NCBI GenBank assembly: GCA_004335835.1 | Contig: RWJK01001716.1 | Location: forward strand, 1-64,000 | Length of the DNA stretch: 64,000 nt | Source: Scenedesmus sp. ARA3 | Lineage: Eukaryota > Chlorophyta > Chlorophyceae > Sphaeropleales > Scenedesmaceae | Direction: 5' to 3' | Part shown: piece after piece, positions 44,615 through 56,216 of the stretch | How positions within the stretch are numbered: the first letter of the stretch is position 1 | Layout of the letters: the number at the start of each line of letters is the position of its first letter | Notes under the pieces: model-generated | The model's input: the letters and a program-made list of their open reading frames with translations, nothing else | Databases searched by the model: none | What the model was told of the DNA's origin: nothing | Program-made: the position numbers and the translations under genes

Positions 44615-47064
44615 TGCTTCAAAGCTTTTTTCACGCAGCTGAATGCCCTGCTCACAACATTGATGGCTTCCGACAATTAGTAGTTCTTGCGGTGTCTCAG
44701 AGAATCACGATCAGCTCTGTAAGTATGATGGTTAATAATTGAAAACCTTGAGACAACCCCTAGCATGAGCTGACTCAAACGCTTTCCCCCGGCTGGCGGA
44801 GGGTGAAATCACCCGCAACGGTGCCAGGTTTATGATTCAAGGGCGGAGAGAACAGCCCCATTTGATCATACACACTGGTTCTACTCATTTAAACCTTCGA
44901 CATCAAAGACTTTCTCTCTTCGCTTACCAGATGGTGAATGCCGAAATGTAAGTCTGTTGCAGCACAAGCGTGCCCGCAGGCCCAGGCTGCAGCTGGCAAG
45001 CCGGCACAAAAGAATGTGACGGCCAGTTTGCTATCTGCAGATGCCCTGAGCAACTAGATCGCACCTAAAGTACAAACAAACAGACGGCGGGCACGAAGGT
45101 GTATGTTAGACAGGCAAAACATGGCGCACATCTGTAGCCAAGGTGGTGGCAGAGCCGGCACAGCAGGAGCGCCATGCCGTTGTAGTGGGAGAGTTTTCAA
45201 TTCAAAGAGAGAGTTGTCGACATGCCATTTAGCAAAGCATGTGCCCTTTCATCGAATCTGATTCTATCAGTACAAATGCTCTGCCACAATGCTGCAAGAC
45301 TCAGCTAAGTCTGCAGTGAAGTCTCCAGGCTGGTGCCACCCAGTGAAGTTGATGGCGCTGCCCAGCCTGAGCAATGAGCGGACTCACATTAGAATGGAAG
45401 TATTAGGCATGGCAAATGCACAACTGCGCAACTTCAAGCAATGCTTTTATTAGCCGTGCACGCAGCCCGCACCTGATGCCAGCCCATGCAGCCCAGGTCA
45501 GCCCAGCCTTGTGGTTCAAACTGCACGACGGTTTGACCATCATCCACATGGCAAGTCTGAGTGCGCTTACAGTTCAGAAGTGCTGCATCAAGCCCCCTTC
45601 GTGTGCTACAGCCTGCTGAGCACAGCTGCAGGCCGCACATACCCATCGACATAGAGGGGCAATAATAGTCGTAGTTTCCGCTCCGTACGGGGCGCGGTTG
45701 CCGATGCCGATGACAAGGTATGGCTTACAAGAAGACTATTATTATTATTATTATTATACCCATCGACACTAATCTCGAACACCATCAGCTGCCTATCAAG
45801 ATGTCTATGGGGACAGCTTTGCACTCTGCACTCCAGAAGTAAAAGCAGGCATGCCTGCCAGGCATGCGCAGTGCGCATTCAGCAGCGTCAGCTGCACATT
45901 CTTGGGAAGGCTGTAAAAGGAGAGTTGTGCTGTGGTGATCAACACGGGTGCGCACCACCTTTGTTTTGCACCACCTTTTTCTAAGTGGCACGATGACATG
46001 CCGACAACCGCTGCACACACATGTGTCGACATGTGTACAAGGAGTTTATATGAATCCTGTGTCCCCACTGACTCTCACCCCCAACACTGCGTAGTGCGCT
46101 CAATGCCACATACGGGCCGTACTGTTTATTTCAGGCGCGACCAGGGTGCAGCAGAGAAGCACCAGCCAATGCTGCAGTCAGGTTTGCCTGACTGCTGCGT
46201 GTGACTAGCCAGTAGAATTTGGTCCCCCATGGTTAAAAGAATGGTCTGCAGCCAGCAGCCAGTACTACTGGCCAGCAGCAGCTTCAGCTGCCAGCAGTGC
46301 TGCAAACTTTGCAGTTGAACTAGTGCTCAACTTGAGCGTGAAGCCCTGCTGCTCGATATTGCATCTGCAACCCGAAGCAAGGCCCTTTACACAAGACCTC
46401 CAACAGACATTGACACTGCTGTACACTGCATGAAGCGGTGGCCATTACAATGTTAACGTGCACTGCACATGTTAACGTGCACTGCAGTGACATGGCATGG
46501 CATGCATGCCATATGGCGTGTGGCACTGGAGGGGCTGATATGGGCACCAAAGAGCTGAAGCACTCTGTCAACCGGTGCAGAAGCTGCTCATTTTCATTAT
46601 CTGTCCAGCGTAGGTTGTCGCTGCAAGCTACGATACCTCCTCCCCCACCACACGCTGACACCTGTACAGGTGTGCTTGTACGCATGTACAAGGATATGGT
46701 GGCGGTCACTGTCTGAGAGGACCGGACCTCCGTATAAGAGATACCGGACTTACAAAAACATGAAGTTTCGACCTTCTGCAACCGATGCCGTGTAGGTGTG
46801 TCGTCGATTTTTTGACGACCAGCGTCAGCTGCAGCCCGCTGATGGAACGATGAGCAGGGCATCTGCAGGCTTGCACCACCCAACAGGTTTGATTAACTTT
46901 GTAGCTGGCCCAGGAAGGCGCAATGCCCGCAGGCTATTGTCAAATGCCAACCAACCAGGGTTTGATGGTGCTGCTTATGGTTGCATAGCATCGCGCACAT
47001 TCCAGGCAACCTGCTCATTGCACTCATTTTGGTATTTGAGGGTTGATCACGCAAACCGGGCAGC
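44615..47064. promoter_or_regulatory. Divergent intergenic region with a short retroposon-like insertion
   Basis: 2.45 kb between the F-box/LRR start (minus) and the RING-CH start (plus). It includes a hairpin-forming GGGTGAAATCACCC near 44807 and the insertion at 45652-45755. A 187-codon frame at 46320-46883 (minus) has no recognisable domain and is not called. Confidence 0.4.
45652..45755. mobile_element. SINE-like or truncated retroposon insertion with target-site duplication
   Basis: A 104-bp segment flanked by perfect 13-bp direct repeats ATACCCATCGACA (45639-45651 and 45756-45768). It ends in an (ATT)n tract of about seven units. AATAATAGTC near its start and GACTATTATT near its end are inverted repeats. 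A simple-sequence tail plus a target-site duplication is typical of non-autonomous non-LTR retroposons; the inverted ends leave a small DNA element possible. No coding capacity. Confidence 0.65.
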
Positions 47065-48307
47065 ATGGATCAGGACAGCGATTGCTGTTGGATTTGCCTG
47101 TGTGGGGAGGAGGCTGGAGAGCTCGCTTCGGTGTGCAGTTGTCCTAGGAGAGTTCATGAGAAATGTTTGGCGCGGTGGCAGCTGCATAGTGCAGGCCGCA
47201 GGTGGGTGATGCGACTGACTCAGAATACCGGGAGGTCCCACATAGCATTCATCGTCTCAGCGACTTCGATCATGATAGGAAAAACAGCAATTAGGATGCT
47301 GGTGCTGGCTGGCAGACCGATCAGTGGCTGGAAAGTCTCAGGCTTGCTGTGTTTGTTTGCTAGCTTTGTCTACCCCATGCTCCGCTCTGGCTCTTGGGGC
47401 GGCATGAATTGTTAGACAGCATCACCAATGCATGCCCGGCGCAAGGTTGCCCTTCGAGAGCCATGGCTGGTAGCGCAACTGTCTTGTGTTGCCGGCATGC
47501 TGACGCCGTATAATTCCAAGAGCAGCTGCTAAGGTGGCCGGTGCTGTTCCGCTGGCTCAAAAAGCATTGGCGATTTTGATCCGAGGCAAGTGGCAGGCAA
47601 AGCAGAGCACCAGGCTCTGCTGCAAAGTTGCTGCCGTCTTCCCTGCTACCTGCTGCTGACTGGCTATGGCAGCTGCTGTGCTGACCAATCCTCGTCTCGT
47701 TTGCCTGCTGCTGCCCTTTTTTGTTCCCTCTTCCCGCTGTTTGCAGCGAGGAGAAGACCTGCCGCTTCTGTGGCACCGTGCTGCAGGACTGGAAGCCACA
47801 CATGAGCAGCGGCGCCAAGGTGGCGCCTTACATGCGCGTGTCATTCAACGGCAAAACGCACAAGGTGCAGGTCAAGCCGGGAGAGGAGGGGGCCAAGGAG
47901 TTTGAGCAGCAGATCAGGAACATGCTGGCGCTGCCTGAGGACCAGGAGTTTGACGTCATCTTCCACTGCAGGGCGCCAGGCACAGGTGCGGCCAGGTTCC
48001 TGCAAGACGTGCAAGCAGCGCCGACTGCTGTTTCAACAGCAGCAGCAGGATTAACTACAGCATTCACAGCGGGCATCATTGTTGTGTCATTGCCAGCTGG
48101 CAGGAGATCAGTGCTGGCAGCTGGCAGCGCATCTTGAGTAACATGCCTGCAGTGCACGCTCGAACGCCTGCTCGTCCCGCCAGCTCAGAGACAAGGGACC
48201 GGCAATGCACTGCCACAAGTGCCTACATTTCGTTGTTTGTTGTGGTTCGTTGTGCTCGCGCACTTTTGAGACCTGCAGCGGCCTTCTGATTGTGCAGCTT
48301 GCTTGGC

Positions 48308-48349
<42 letters not shown>

Positions 48350-48551
48350 AGGCGACAAGCTGCAGCTGCAGGGCCTGTGCGCATTTGACGCAGCCGTGCA
48401 CTGCGCCTCGATGACCACCTGGCCCACCTCAGCAGGCGGCAGCCACAGCAGCAAGCACGCAGGCAGCAAGGCGCATTGGCTGCGGGGGCTGCTGCAGCGG
48501 CTGCTGAGTAGGGTGGACCTGATGGGAGCAGCAGGCCTGCAGTCGGCGTGA
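47065..48551 (+). CDS. RING-CH (RINGv) zinc finger protein with PB1/ubiquitin-like domain
   Basis: Exons 47065-47201, 47747-47985, 48352-48551; phases close to 191 residues. The RING-CH ligands are Cys8, Cys11, Cys24, Cys26, His31, Cys34, Cys51 and Cys54 (CWIC, CSCPRRVHEKC, CRFC); the last pair is supplied by exon 2, so the finger is only complete after splicing. RING-CH proteins are usually E3 ubiquitin ligases. Residues about 69-135 look like a beta-grasp fold of PB1/ubiquitin type: MRVSFNGKTHKVQV, then IRNMLALPEDQEFDVIFHC and LQLQGLCAFDAAV. The typical membrane spans of MARCH-type RING-CH proteins are absent. The last intron ends in 13 CTG units plus CAG. Confidence 0.85.
48310..48348 (+). 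repeat. (CTG)13 immediately before a CAG 3' splice site
   Basis: Thirteen CTG units followed by CAG and the last exon of the RING-CH gene. Confidence 0.96.
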
Positions 48552-49212
48552 CTTGTGGTGAGCACGGCACAGCTGCTGGTGGCCTGCTGGGTGCTGGCGC
48601 GGCTGCTGCGGGTGGCGCGGCTGCTGCAGGCAGTTGGCTGGCGCTGAATGACGCACGGGTGAGGCCGCAGGTGTGCGCGTGTGTGCTTGCGTGCGTGCGT
48701 GTGTATGCAGCGCGAAAGCGCAGCAAGTGCTTTGCAGGGATACATTATTGCAGCTGTGGGTGGCTAGGTGTGACCTGGCCAGTGTATGTGTGTGGTTGAG
48801 TTGCACAGGAACCGGGGTGCGGCACATGTGGAGAGGCAGGAAGTGGCGTCAAGCTAGCAGTTGCTCCGGCACAGCTGGATGGATGCTGCTTTGCTGCGCT
48901 TGGCTGTGTTGCAGTGGTGCGCGCTGTGCTGCATCATTTGACCAGCAGCATCTGAAGTTTGCTCGTGTCTTGCTGCTGTTGCGTGAGGTGCAGCTGCTGC
49001 AAGCCTGAGGATTGGCTGCAGCGGCAGCAGCAGTTGCCAGGCAGCTGCACTGTTTGCGTTGGCATTGTATTGTGGGGTCCTCTGTGGGGTGGGTGGGGCG
49101 CTGCAGTCGTACGCAGCAGGATTTGTATGTATGAGTTGAGTTGCAGCACTGCGCAGCAGTTGACTTCAGAGCAGGCAATTGAAGCTGTGCTCTCGGTCTT
49201 GATGGCGGTTCT

Positions 49213-49217
49213 TGTAA
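49213..49217 (+). terminator. Putative TGTAA poly(A) signal of the RING-CH gene
   Basis: TGTAA 661 nt after the stop codon at 48551; only a candidate. Confidence 0.3.
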
Positions 49218-50537
49218 TGCGACAGCTGTGACCCACAGAGGGCAACACACTGCCTGTTAAACTGAACATACGTCATTGTCACATTGCTGCTGTGCGGCAC
49301 GCCGCGCTGCACTGTACATGCAGTTGGACAGTCAGGCTGCAGACTCCAGCCAGGCTGCATAAAGTTTGTGTATCCGCTGCTTGTGTAGGTTGTTTGGCTT
49401 GTGTTGCGTATACCAGCCTATTGATTCTGCTGGTTGTTTGTGCCCTGGATTGCGCCGGACGTATCTACGACCGCAGCATGCGGTCTTGCACAGTCCTCTT
49501 GTCTCTTTGCAGTTGCCACAGCATCTGCGTCGGCTTAGCACAGTGCCGCTGGTGCTCTGCTGCTCTTGTGTGTGGATGTGCTGCGGCTGCTGGCCAGGGA
49601 AGGTACCATAACCGCAGCAGCATGCTGGTTTGTAGTATGGCCGCGGAGCGTGCCAGCGGCTGTAGCTGGGCGCTCCCACCCCTTTGTATACTATATGTAG
49701 TGTAGATGCTGTGCTGCAGTGCACACAGATCTGTGGATGCGCTGCACACAGTGCGCAAGGCATTGTGGCGGTTTGGCTGTTGCTGCTGCTGCTGTGGTGG
49801 TGCTTTTGTGAAATGTATGGATAGAAGTGCGGGCAACCGCAGCTGCAGGAGCAGCAGCACTAGGAGCAATTACAGCAGTTCTGATTTCTTAGTCAGGAGT
49901 CCATCTGGTGGTTAATGCAGCTCCTCTCAGCACGTTGCATAGGGCTGACTTGCCAGTGCAACCGTGCATTGTGGTGATCGTCGTGGAGTGCGGTACGGCT
50001 TTGCTTTTGTAGATGTATGCCGTGCATTAATAGCTATTACAATCTGACACAGCGAGCACGTGACAGCTTCACATAGTGTGCTTGTTGAGATTTGGGCCGA
50101 CATACCTTCAAAGTAACGCGGCGTTACTGTTGCAGCCTGTTTTGCACAGCAATTGGTGCTGTCAGTACCTGTACTACTGATGGTGCAACGGCCTTGGTGC
50201 AGCTGTGTGACCTTTTGGGTGGCAGGACATCTGCAGTAGGGGGATTGCTACAGCTGTGATACGCTTCCGATGTATCACCAGCACATGCAGTGCCGCTGCT
50301 TGTGCAGACACAAACACTGCAACATTGCTTCCAGTGAAGCTGCCTGGTCATCTGCCAGTGCTTTCTCGTTGCGTGTGGACTCCTCCTTTGAAGGTCTGAC
50401 AGCATGGAAGCGTCAAAGCAGTTGCACGTTGTTGCACACACATAACATGCGGAGCTCTGTTTTGCAGCCAACTTTGCTGTGTGTGTGATTGGCTGCTCCG
50501 GCAGTGATGCAGGCAACCAGGCTTGTGCATACCTGTG

Positions 50538-50670
50538 AGGTGGGGTGTCTGGTTGTGATTGCCATACTGCTACTATCTACTGCTGTTGCGCCGCTGTTGC
50601 ACAGAGCTTGCCGTGTGTGCAGCTGGGGTGTGCGGTTGTGAGGATCATATTGCTACTATCTACCGCTGCC
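50538..50670. repeat. Diverged direct repeat, two copies of about 48 bp
   Basis: Copies begin near 50538 and 50622; both contain GGTTGTGA and the core TTGCTACTATCTAC or CTGCTACTATCTAC followed by a GCTGYYGC block. Function unknown. Confidence 0.75.
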
Positions 50671-52735
50671 GCACAACTGGATGGCACCGTTCCGCCATCA
50701 CCACCCACAGCACTGCAGGCATAGATCCTGGCAGACTGCTGGACATGCTGCACGCTGCATGCAGCGTAAGTGTGTTGTGTTTCTAGCCCCCTGTTGTGCG
50801 CTGGGGCATTCTGCAGCAGGACACATCCGCGCCTTCACAACAGAAAGCATCAAGGGCTGGCAGTGCTGCTGCACTCATAAGAAGCCTGTGCTTGCAGCTG
50901 CCAAGTGCAATCGATGCACACAGTTGCTTTTTCGGCTTGAGCAGGGACTCTGTTGGCAGCACTCCTCAAACATTGATCAGCTTGTTTTTGCGCTAGCAGT
51001 CCTGCCCAGCAGGCGCAGATGATTTACCCGACCCTTGTCACAGCACCGCGTACCTGCAAGCATTTGTGTTGCTTTCCAATGGCGCACTGATTCCATAACA
51101 GGGCTTGCATGTCAGAATTGATGACGCTTGATTGATAGCGCTTACATGCGCCAAGGTTCGTAGTGACATGTTGTGCTGCTGAATACGCACTCACAGGTGC
51201 TGCAGATGCATGCTTGTTTGTGCATCTGGCCATTCCATGCATCCACTGCAACAGCAGTCGCAGCTGGGAGGCACGGCGACACAGCCGCAGGCTCATTCAG
51301 TGTTGTATGTGCAGAGTGTAACTCGTCGTCTGTGTATGCGGACAATGCAGCAATAACTCATTTTTGTCTCCTCACCTCTTCCACAGCTGATCTCCCCCAG
51401 CACAGTCGGCCGGCTTAGCTGTGTCCTGACATGCCACAGCCACACCCGCATGCTCAACATTGCAGAGTCTGCTGCAGCACTGGATGCTGGTGCAGCAGTG
51501 GCTGCAGTGCACAGCCACACAGGCCGCACAGCCACCACAGCACAGATTCGAATGGGCAACTCGTCCACTCTATGTAATGTGATGCTGCTGCAATCTGGTA
51601 ATGGCCTGTGGTCAAGAAACCAACCACCTCAGTCGGTGCCTGGTGTTTGCTGCCAGCTGGCAGCAACAACTTCTTGCCCTTTGAAGGGGTCATACAAACA
51701 ACCACTGATAGAAAGCGGAGCTGCGCTGCTCCGTGTCAACAGAGAGCAGCACTGCCAAAACATAGCCGAGGGCCGGCTCAAATGATGCCGCCTGAACCCT
51801 TCTGATGTGCAAGGCTGTGTGCACTGCAACTGCAGTTTAAAACCCAATATGCGGTGCACAGGACAGCACAGCGCTTGATGCATGGGGTAGGCTGCAGTAG
51901 GTTGTCTGCATTTGACAGACAGCTGTGTAATGTAGGAAGGAGGCGCAACTGCACTGCGCTTCTCTGCAGACAAGCTGATGCCTGTTGAGCAAGCAGGTGC
52001 TTGCTTGCTGGGCTCAGCTAGCCGAGTTTCTGGCATTCAAAACGCAACAAACCCAACAGAAACCACGAAATGGAGGGTATTGTGCCCACACAGATGAACG
52101 TCCCATGTGATGCTTCTGCAGCAGGCGCTGCCGCCACAAAATGTATGTTGAACCAACAAACAACGTGATATGAAGAAAGACTGCTGCAGTGCTGATCACC
52201 CTGTACTCTGACAAAATGCTGGCCACAGTGCCAGCCCATTTGCTGCATGTTATAACTTGGATGCAGAAGGACGAACTCAGACGTAGTCCAGCTCCTGTCC
52301 AAAGGCAAAGCCGTCAAAACACGTCTGTATGTGTGAAAATTGCTGTTTGTCTGACAAGCAGGGCAAGCCCAAGACTGTTGGACGCCTGCTCTTGCAATGC
52401 ACCTGCCCACACACCAAGCTGCACACTCCAGCTAGCTGTGCAGCAAACCGCACAAGCCTGCCATTGTGGTGCGATCTGCAGATGGCGGCAAAGCCTTTGC
52501 AATCAAACATGTTCGATCAAATGATTTGATTGTCCGTGGTGACACTTGGTTGCCCATTGTGGCAGGAGGTCACAGGGACACCACAAGACACCAAACTCAG
52601 ACCAGCACAGTCCCCGACACACCCATCAAACACACGCGCACTTGTCACCACTGTACACTGTACACTGCACCCACCTATGCCAGGCGTTTGCCATTTCACT
52701 GCACACCATAACCTGCATGCTCTCTGCACAAATCA

Positions 52736-52924
52736 TCACATAACCAGCCTGTTCTTCAGGTGCCCCGTGCCAGCAAGGGCCTCCACATGTTTGCCCAGCA
52801 GCCCGGTTGCTGGCTCAGTGCGAGCCTGCCAGGTGTGCAGCACCATGTAGCCAAAGCCCATCAGGCAGGCCAGCGCATTGGCTCCAGGGGCAGCCGCCAC
52901 AGGCACCTCTTGCAGCTGACGCCT

Positions 52925-52958
<34 letters not shown>

Positions 52959-54167
52959 TAGCAATAGCGGCATGAGACAGCACGCTTGAAGCGGCGGTCA
53001 CTAGCAGCTGGCATAGACACACAGACTTTGAGGCCCCATGTACCAGCATGCATCCAGACACCCTGCACGCTGCCAGGGGTTTCGGCATCAATTGTTGCAG
53101 GCCGAACAGCACAATTGGTATGCAAGCACTTACAAAGCAGCTCAGAAAGGCGCATTGACCCAAACCACACACCCCAACGACACACCCTAACTGCAGCACC
53201 ACCCAGCGCCTCACCTGCCATCCACGCTGAAGCTCTCCAGCCTCAGAATGCTGCGCGAGCGCAGCTGCGACAGCGCAGCATCAAGCCGAGCATCTGCATC
53301 ACCCGCAGCACCATGCTGATCTGCGGCCCGGCTTTGATCACGTGCTGTTGCGATATCTTGCACCGGATTGCTGCTGCTGTTGTTGACGTATTCAGCAGGC
53401 GCATCCTCCGGTATCGTCCCTGCTGCGTCTGCCCACCTGTGCGCTTTCACTGCTGCTGTCTTGCCTGCTGCTGCTGCTGCTGCTGCTGCTGGTGTCGTGT
53501 GCAGGGAGTTGCGCAGGGTGTGCCAGGGCTGCAGCCGCTCACTGAAGCTACTGCCGCTGCCTGTGATGCTGCTGGTGCGCTGCAGCACCAGCAAGCTTCC
53601 CTGCCGCTGCACTGCATCATGCTGCTGCTGCTTGTTGCTGCTGTCCACAGCATCAAAAACGTCTGGGGGCACTGCTGTATCATCCTCCGCTGCGTCGTCA
53701 TCCTGTTGCTGCTTCTGGCTGCCTTGCCGCTGCCGCATGCTGAGAGTCATGGTCAGCAGGCCTGAGCCAGCCCTATAGAAAGCAGCAGCAGCAGGGGCAG
53801 TGGCGGCCATACGAAGCAGGTTAGTATATTGGCAGGGAGAAGAGGTCATTCACAGCCGCAAACAGAAGTAGTAAACGCATAATACATTTAAACATGCATG
53901 GCTTATTCTTCACAACATCCCAGATGCAACGCACACGCAGATAAGCAAGGCAGCTACTCTGCATCTGCGGCCTGGCACTTGCCTCTGCTCAAATGTGGGC
54001 CGGCTGAAGGTGAAGCTGTGCGGGGCCTCCTCCAAGTCTGGCGGGGACGCCAGGCAGGCCGCAAACTGCTTATCGTTCTCTGTCAGCTGCTGCGGGTCCG
54101 CGTACAGGGCCGGCGCGTTGGCAAAGGGCGTGTCATACGCCTGGGGGAGGAGGAAACGGTGGATTGT

Positions 54168-54211
<44 letters not shown>

Positions 54212-55256
54212 AGCAGGAGCAGCAGCAGCACTGTCGGGCTGGGCAGAGGATGCAGAGACTGGATCGACAGTCATGTGGGTGGCTGCACATGCTGCGCTTG
54301 TTTCACACAAGGTGTGCCGAGTGGTGACCTGGGAATGGGGAAACAGCTGCACCAGTTGAGCTGCTGCTGGTGCTGGTGGTGCTGGTGGTGCTGCTTTGGG
54401 AAGCTGCATGCTGAGCTAGCACGGATACGCCAGCTGCTGACAGCTTTACTCGTGAGTGCTCACATCGATGCGGCAGGCGATGGCGTGGTGGGCTGGCACT
54501 TGCAGCGTGGCCTGGAACACAATCTGCAACAGGCAGTGCACAAACAAAAGACATACACAGTAGGAAACCAGGCTACTGCAAGTCAGCATGAACAGCATTG
54601 TTGAAACGCCTACTTCAGGCGCGCGCAGAAGGCAGCACAGTGGAGGTTCAGAACGCACGATGCACCATGCTGCCTGCTTCACCACTACAGGCAACACTTG
54701 CGCAGCACCGCTAGCACCATCCATGCCTTGCAGGCACCCTTCACCATCTCCCATTCACTGCAACACAGCGGTACACCCAAAAAGCCACTCGTCAATTCAA
54801 AAACCACATCAACCCAAACCCGAGCACACACCTGCTCCTCCACGCTGCTGCACAGCAGGGGTGCATCGTGTCCATATCACGCCTGAGCCCAAACCTGAGC
54901 ACAGAACAATTTACGGGCTCTGGTTTGTCCAACAACACTCAATGCTGCCTGCTACGCTGCCTCAGGCAATGTGTGAGCAACCTCAGCAGCAGCGATGCTT
55001 TGTTGACGCCCTGTTGAAACCCCGTCTTATGCAACACGCAGTCGCAGGTGTGCAGCAAACCCACCTCCTCCTCCACGCTGCTGCGCAGCAGGTCCAGCGT
55101 GTCCATCACGCTCACACTCAGCTCCATGAAGGGCAGCGGCAGCGCGGCCATCACAGTGCTGCTGCTGCTGCTGCTGCCGCCTGGGCCAGGCTTGTGCTTG
55201 CAGAGCGTCCACTGGCGCCGCAGCTTCGCCCTGCCACGGCTGCGGCATGCATGCAT
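52736..55256 (-). CDS. Unrecognised protein with one hydrophobic segment near the C-terminus
   Basis: Exons on the minus strand: 55256-55065, 54523-54464, 54140-53983, 53772-53215, 52922-52736; phases close to 384 residues. Intron 3 needs a GC donor (CAGAG|GCAAGT), which fits the GC-AG consensus exactly. Residues 1-64 are basic, then amphipathic (PLPFMELSVSVMDTLDLL followed by RSSVEEE). Exons 2-3 give compact, non-repetitive sequence (IVFQATLQVPAHHAIACRID, then AYDTPFANAPALYADPQQL). Exon 4 is low-complexity with Gln, Ala, Ser and acidic runs. Exon 5 has a possible membrane segment, ANALACLMGFGYMVLHTW. No family was recognised. The start at 55256 is the first ATG of exon 1, but an additional upstream exon is possible. 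Confidence 0.7.
52926..52957 (-). repeat. CTG run (sense strand) at an intron 3' end
   Basis: Reads CAG on the plus strand; on the coding strand it is a CTG run that ends in CTGCAG at the acceptor of the last exon (52922). Confidence 0.92.
53981..53982 (-). other. GC donor of a GC-AG intron
   Basis: The exon ends ...GAGCAGAG at 53983 and the intron starts GCAAGT. The nearby GTGCCAG would be a GT donor but puts the next exon out of frame. Confidence 0.7.
54172..54211 (-). repeat. CTG run (sense strand) inside an intron
   Basis: About 13 units, about 30 nt upstream of the acceptor of the exon starting at 54140 on the minus strand, with a C-rich tract between. Confidence 0.9.
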
Positions 55257-56216
55257 GTGCGGCGTATGAAGCAGGTGACGTGAGCATGTTTTGCTGTAGG
55301 ACGCAGGGGTATGTGGTGGTGCTGCTGGACGGCCAATGCCTCAGGAATGCTCGTCAGCAGCAGCTGAGCAGAGAGTGGGACGCTCTTGTCAAGGGCAGCA
55401 GGCATATTCGTGCCAAGGGAGGAGCGCGCTCACCTGGTGCCTGGCTTAGGGTTTAGGCTGGTTCCCAGTCCTTGTGGACCTCTCTGCGTTTGGTGCTGGA
55501 CCGTCTTGCGCTGCTGATACGTGAGAGTGCTGTCCATGCTGCTGTTGCCGCTGCTGTAGCAGCCAACGGCAGGCTACTGCAGCTATTTGTGCTGAATGTG
55601 TTGTTTTGTATACAGATATGCTCAGTGCGCTGGCGCTAGCAGCTTGAAGCAACCGCTGCGAAGGTGAACTTTGGGCCGGGAAGTCGAGCAGCACGTGCGA
55701 GGCGTGAACGCTTTGTTGCGACACTGAAGCCCAGATAATCTTTGGCAATCGACGTGCGCTTGAAGAGTGAGCAGCGTCTGATGTGTGGTTATAATGTGAT
55801 TTGATGCTCACTCCAGTCCACGTGGCACGCACCTTGGGCCCGCTACATTCGCAAGAGTTGGAGCCATTATTACCGAGAGCAACCGGTCGCGATGTAAGGG
55901 TTAGCCTCGGCATCGTATACTGCGTGAACACGACTTGCCGGCAGCCCTGCTTCTGCCACTAAAAGTTTGCCTCTCTGCAACCAGTCCGTGGTCAGTCACT
56001 TGCAAGAGGTGTCATCCGAGCCGACAAACGAGCACTGAAGTGATGCATTCATTGTAGTAAGAACACAAGGAAAGGGCCCGGATGCCACGAGACATAGGCA
56101 GACTAGTACTGTCAAGCAAAACACATCTGGCAAGTTGGCCCCCGCTGAGCGGCGCTCACCCTTGATATACTTTTGTCTCGTTTAAACCTGTTAATTCAGC
56201 GCTGAATTGCTGAAGA

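Larger units (their letters stand above)
48552..52735. other. Long convergent stretch without a recognised gene
   Basis: 4.2 kb between two convergent stop codons. TGTAA at 49213-49217 could end the RING-CH transcript. A plus-strand frame open from 51357 to 51785 follows an acceptor-like TTCCACAG at 51379-51386, but no partner exon or domain was found. A diverged 48-bp direct repeat lies at 50538-50670. Confidence 0.4.

Noticed and set aside
44795..44835. Hairpin GGGTGAAATCACCC region as a small RNA gene
   Set aside because: It does not match snRNA, SRP or tRNA consensus sequences that I could check by eye.
44931..45067. Candidate gene start MVNAE with a GTAAGT donor and a following Cys-rich 40-residue frame
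   Set aside because: The needed intron would be only 15 nt; without it the frame stops after six codons.
46320..46883. 187-codon minus-strand frame
   Set aside because: No recognisable domain or transit/signal sequence and it overlaps the promoter of the RING-CH gene.
47065..47415. Read-through of RING-CH intron 1 giving a 116-residue protein with hydrophobic segments, like a short membrane-bound MARCH ligase
   Set aside because: The last two zinc ligands (Cys51, Cys54) come from exon 2, so the retained form would lack a complete RING-CH; the hydrophobic tail is probably chance.
51357..51785. Terminal exon of an unknown plus-strand gene
   Set aside because: An acceptor-like site and an open frame exist, but no upstream exon, start or domain was found.
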